Shown one piece after another: positions 32,011 through 33,183 of a stretch of DNA of 33,183 nt. Numbering within the stretch: the stretch's first letter is position 1; every line of letters starts with the position of its first letter. This stretch comes from Asaia bogorensis (lineage in GTDB: Bacteria; Pseudomonadota; Alphaproteobacteria; Acetobacterales; Acetobacteraceae). The notes below the pieces were generated by a model that was not told the origin of the DNA, ran no database searches, and worked only from the letters and a program-made list of their open reading frames with translations. A program made the translations under genes and the position numbers. Location of the stretch: positions 1-33,183 of the forward strand of contig CAMBMS010000027.1 in the NCBI GenBank assembly GCA_945868845.1, written 5' to 3'.

Positions 32011-33183
32011 GCTCGGACACCCTCGCGTAGCGCCGCTGGCGCCCCGACGGCGGCATCGGATGGGTCCGACGTCGCTATCAACCAAGCTCGCAAAGTGACG
32101 CGCCGCGCGATCGGCAGTAGCGCCGCGCTGATGCCGAGCAGCGTCGCCGGGATCGCCCATGTAGCGAGCGCGGTGATCTCGAAGGTCCATCCGAACAACT
32201 GGTACGGCACCCAGGCGCCCTTGGCGGCGGTGCGCTTGGCGAAATAGGCATCTGTCATGACTACATGGATGCTCTCGACCACGAAGACAAAGCCAACGAT
32301 CAGGACAAGCCCGGTGAATAGGCACAGCGCGTAGGGCGCCACCAGATGCCGCCAGCCGCCGACCTTAAGACGGCGCGTGTGCCGTGACACCAGGCCGCCC
32401 AGGCCCTCGGGCGCGAACAGCATGACCAGCACGAAGATCAGACCCTGATAGAGCAGCCAGGAGCGCGTGAGATCGGAGGTGACGCGGGCAAAGAAGGTCA
32501 TCACCGCAGCGCCAAGTGCCGGGCCGAAGAACGTGCCGGCGCCGCCGATGAAGGTTTGCAGCACAACGGCGGTCGTGGCTTGCGCGGAGAAGATCGTGTA
32601 GTTCGTCGCCTCGTTGGCGATCGCTAGCAGTGCCCCCGCCACGCCGCTGAACAGGCACGAGATGGCGAAGATCAGGGTCCTCGCCACGTGCGTGTTGAAG
32701 CCCAGGAAGCGCACACGATGCTCGTTGTCGCGCAGTGCGAGTGCCAGGCGGCCGAGCGGCGTCTTGGTGAAAGCCCACATGCACCAGGCCGACAGCACGA
32801 ACCAGCCCAGCGTCAGGTAGTAGACGTGGCTGTCCGGTCCGAAGCTAAGGCCCCACGAGCTGCCGCGGATCGTCGAAATGCCGGACTCGCCGCCGAAGAC
32901 AGAGTTCCAGGTCGGCGCGAGGGTCAGCAGCAGCTCTGCGAGCGCCAGCGTCACCATCGAGAAATAGACACCTGCGCGTTGCGTCGCGAACCAGCCGAAC
33001 GCGATGCCGAACAGGAAACCGACGGCGGCGCCGGCAAGCGGGATTAAGGGCGTCGGGAACATGAAGAGCTTGGCCTCGACCGCGAGCATCAGGTGCAGCG
33101 CCGCGAAGGCGCCGAGGCCGTAATAGGCGGCGTGGCCGAACGACAGCATGCCGGCCTGGCCCATGGCCAGCGCGAAGGCGAGT
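32007..33183 (-). CDS. livM: Branched-chain amino acid ABC permease LivM (partial, extended C-terminus)
   Basis: The 5' end lies beyond the right window edge; the frame is open to 33183 and reads LAFALAMGQAGMLSFGHAAY, an internal LivM block. Other landmarks: VTLALAELLLTLAP, LGRLALALRDNEHRVRFLGFN (EAA-like loop) and IGGAGTFFGPALGAAV. After FAPEGLGGL, where LivM proteins usually end within a few tens of residues, this one continues for about 130 residues with two or three more hydrophobic segments (LCLFTGLVLIVGFVFVVES; ITALATWAIPATLLGISAAL). The extension is unusual in length; it may be a lineage-specific domain. It is cotranslated with livG. Confidence 0.93.
   Translation of the reverse strand, partial: LAFALAMGQAGMLSFGHAAYYGLGAFAALHLMLAVEAKLFMFPTPLIPLAGAAVGFLFGIAFGWFATQRAGVYFSMVTLALAELLLTLAPTWNSVFGGESGISTIRGSSWGLSFGPDSHVYYLTLGWFVLSAWCMWAFTKTPLGRLALALRDNEHRVRFLGFNTHVARTLIFAISCLFSGVAGALLAIANEATNYTIFSAQATTAVVLQTFIGGAGTFFGPALGAAVMTFFARVTSDLTRSWLLYQGLIFVLVMLFAPEGLGGLVSRHTRRLKVGGWRHLVAPYALCLFTGLVLIVGFVFVVESIHVVMTDAYFAKRTAAKGAWVPYQLFGWTFEITALATWAIPATLLGISAALLPIARRVTLRAWLIATSDPSDAAVGAPAALREGVRA

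Overview
The window is GC-rich DNA from an alphaproteobacterium, probably a Rhodospirillales-like soil or water organism. This placement is an inference from the ECF sigma/ChrR pair, the Bug-type receptor, the branched-chain amino acid ABC genes and general gene style; no rRNA is present to confirm it. Gene density is normal, but intact operons are separated by short stretches full of broken genes and insertion-sequence debris, as in an accessory or rearranged part of a chromosome. Layout, left to right: the start of a gamma-glutamyltransferase gene (1-356, leaving the window) and a divergent degenerate M28-like peptidase (470-1594); an acyl-CoA dehydrogenase tail, a frameshifted ChrR-type cupin gene, an FAD amine oxidase and a phage-like remnant (1.6-4.1 kb); a probable uptake and catabolic group (4.1-9.8 kb) with a Bug receptor, TauD-type dioxygenase, SDR, MFS transporter, alpha/beta hydrolase and DUF1330 protein, interrupted by a class II tRNA gene whose anticodon reads UUU; then a few gene remnants (9.8-10.5 kb). 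The best-defined system lies at 10.5-20.2 kb. It is a sigma-E/ChrR (ECF11) photo-oxidative or singlet-oxygen stress locus: sigma factor and zinc anti-sigma factor (17924-19296), a divergent operon for an FAD oxidase (COG2907), DUF1365 protein, cyclopropane-fatty-acid-synthase-like methyltransferase, MFS_2 carrier and DUF3833 lipoprotein, a converging operon for a DUF6134 protein, SDR and SnoaL-like protein, and GTP cyclohydrolase I (folE). Three start regions (sigma factor, oxidase operon, folE) carry the same promoter pattern, TGATCC, exactly 18 bases, then TAA, so they are probably one regulon under the sigma factor encoded here. Nearly all junctions inside these operons are 4-base stop/start overlaps, one of them apparently using a CTG start. 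Beyond folE, the DNA is richer in A+T: a DUF2256 gene killed by two nonsense codons, a small membrane protein and SOUL haem-binding lipoprotein pair, a 13-C homopolymer, and a mosaic of IS1380, IS3 and Bug-receptor fragments (22.4-22.9 kb). The Bug fragment is a nearly identical, inverted copy of part of the receptor gene at 4.35-4.47 kb. The right third holds a complete carbohydrate-type ABC importer (binding protein, two permeases, ATPase; minus strand, 22.998-27.736 kb), a glutathione S-transferase fragment, a Baeyer-Villiger-type monooxygenase (28.4-30.05 kb), an IS3 fragment, and the livF, livG and partial livM genes of a branched-chain-amino-acid-type ABC importer. Its LivF ATPase has arginine in place of the invariant Walker A lysine. 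No CRISPR array, rRNA or replication origin was seen.
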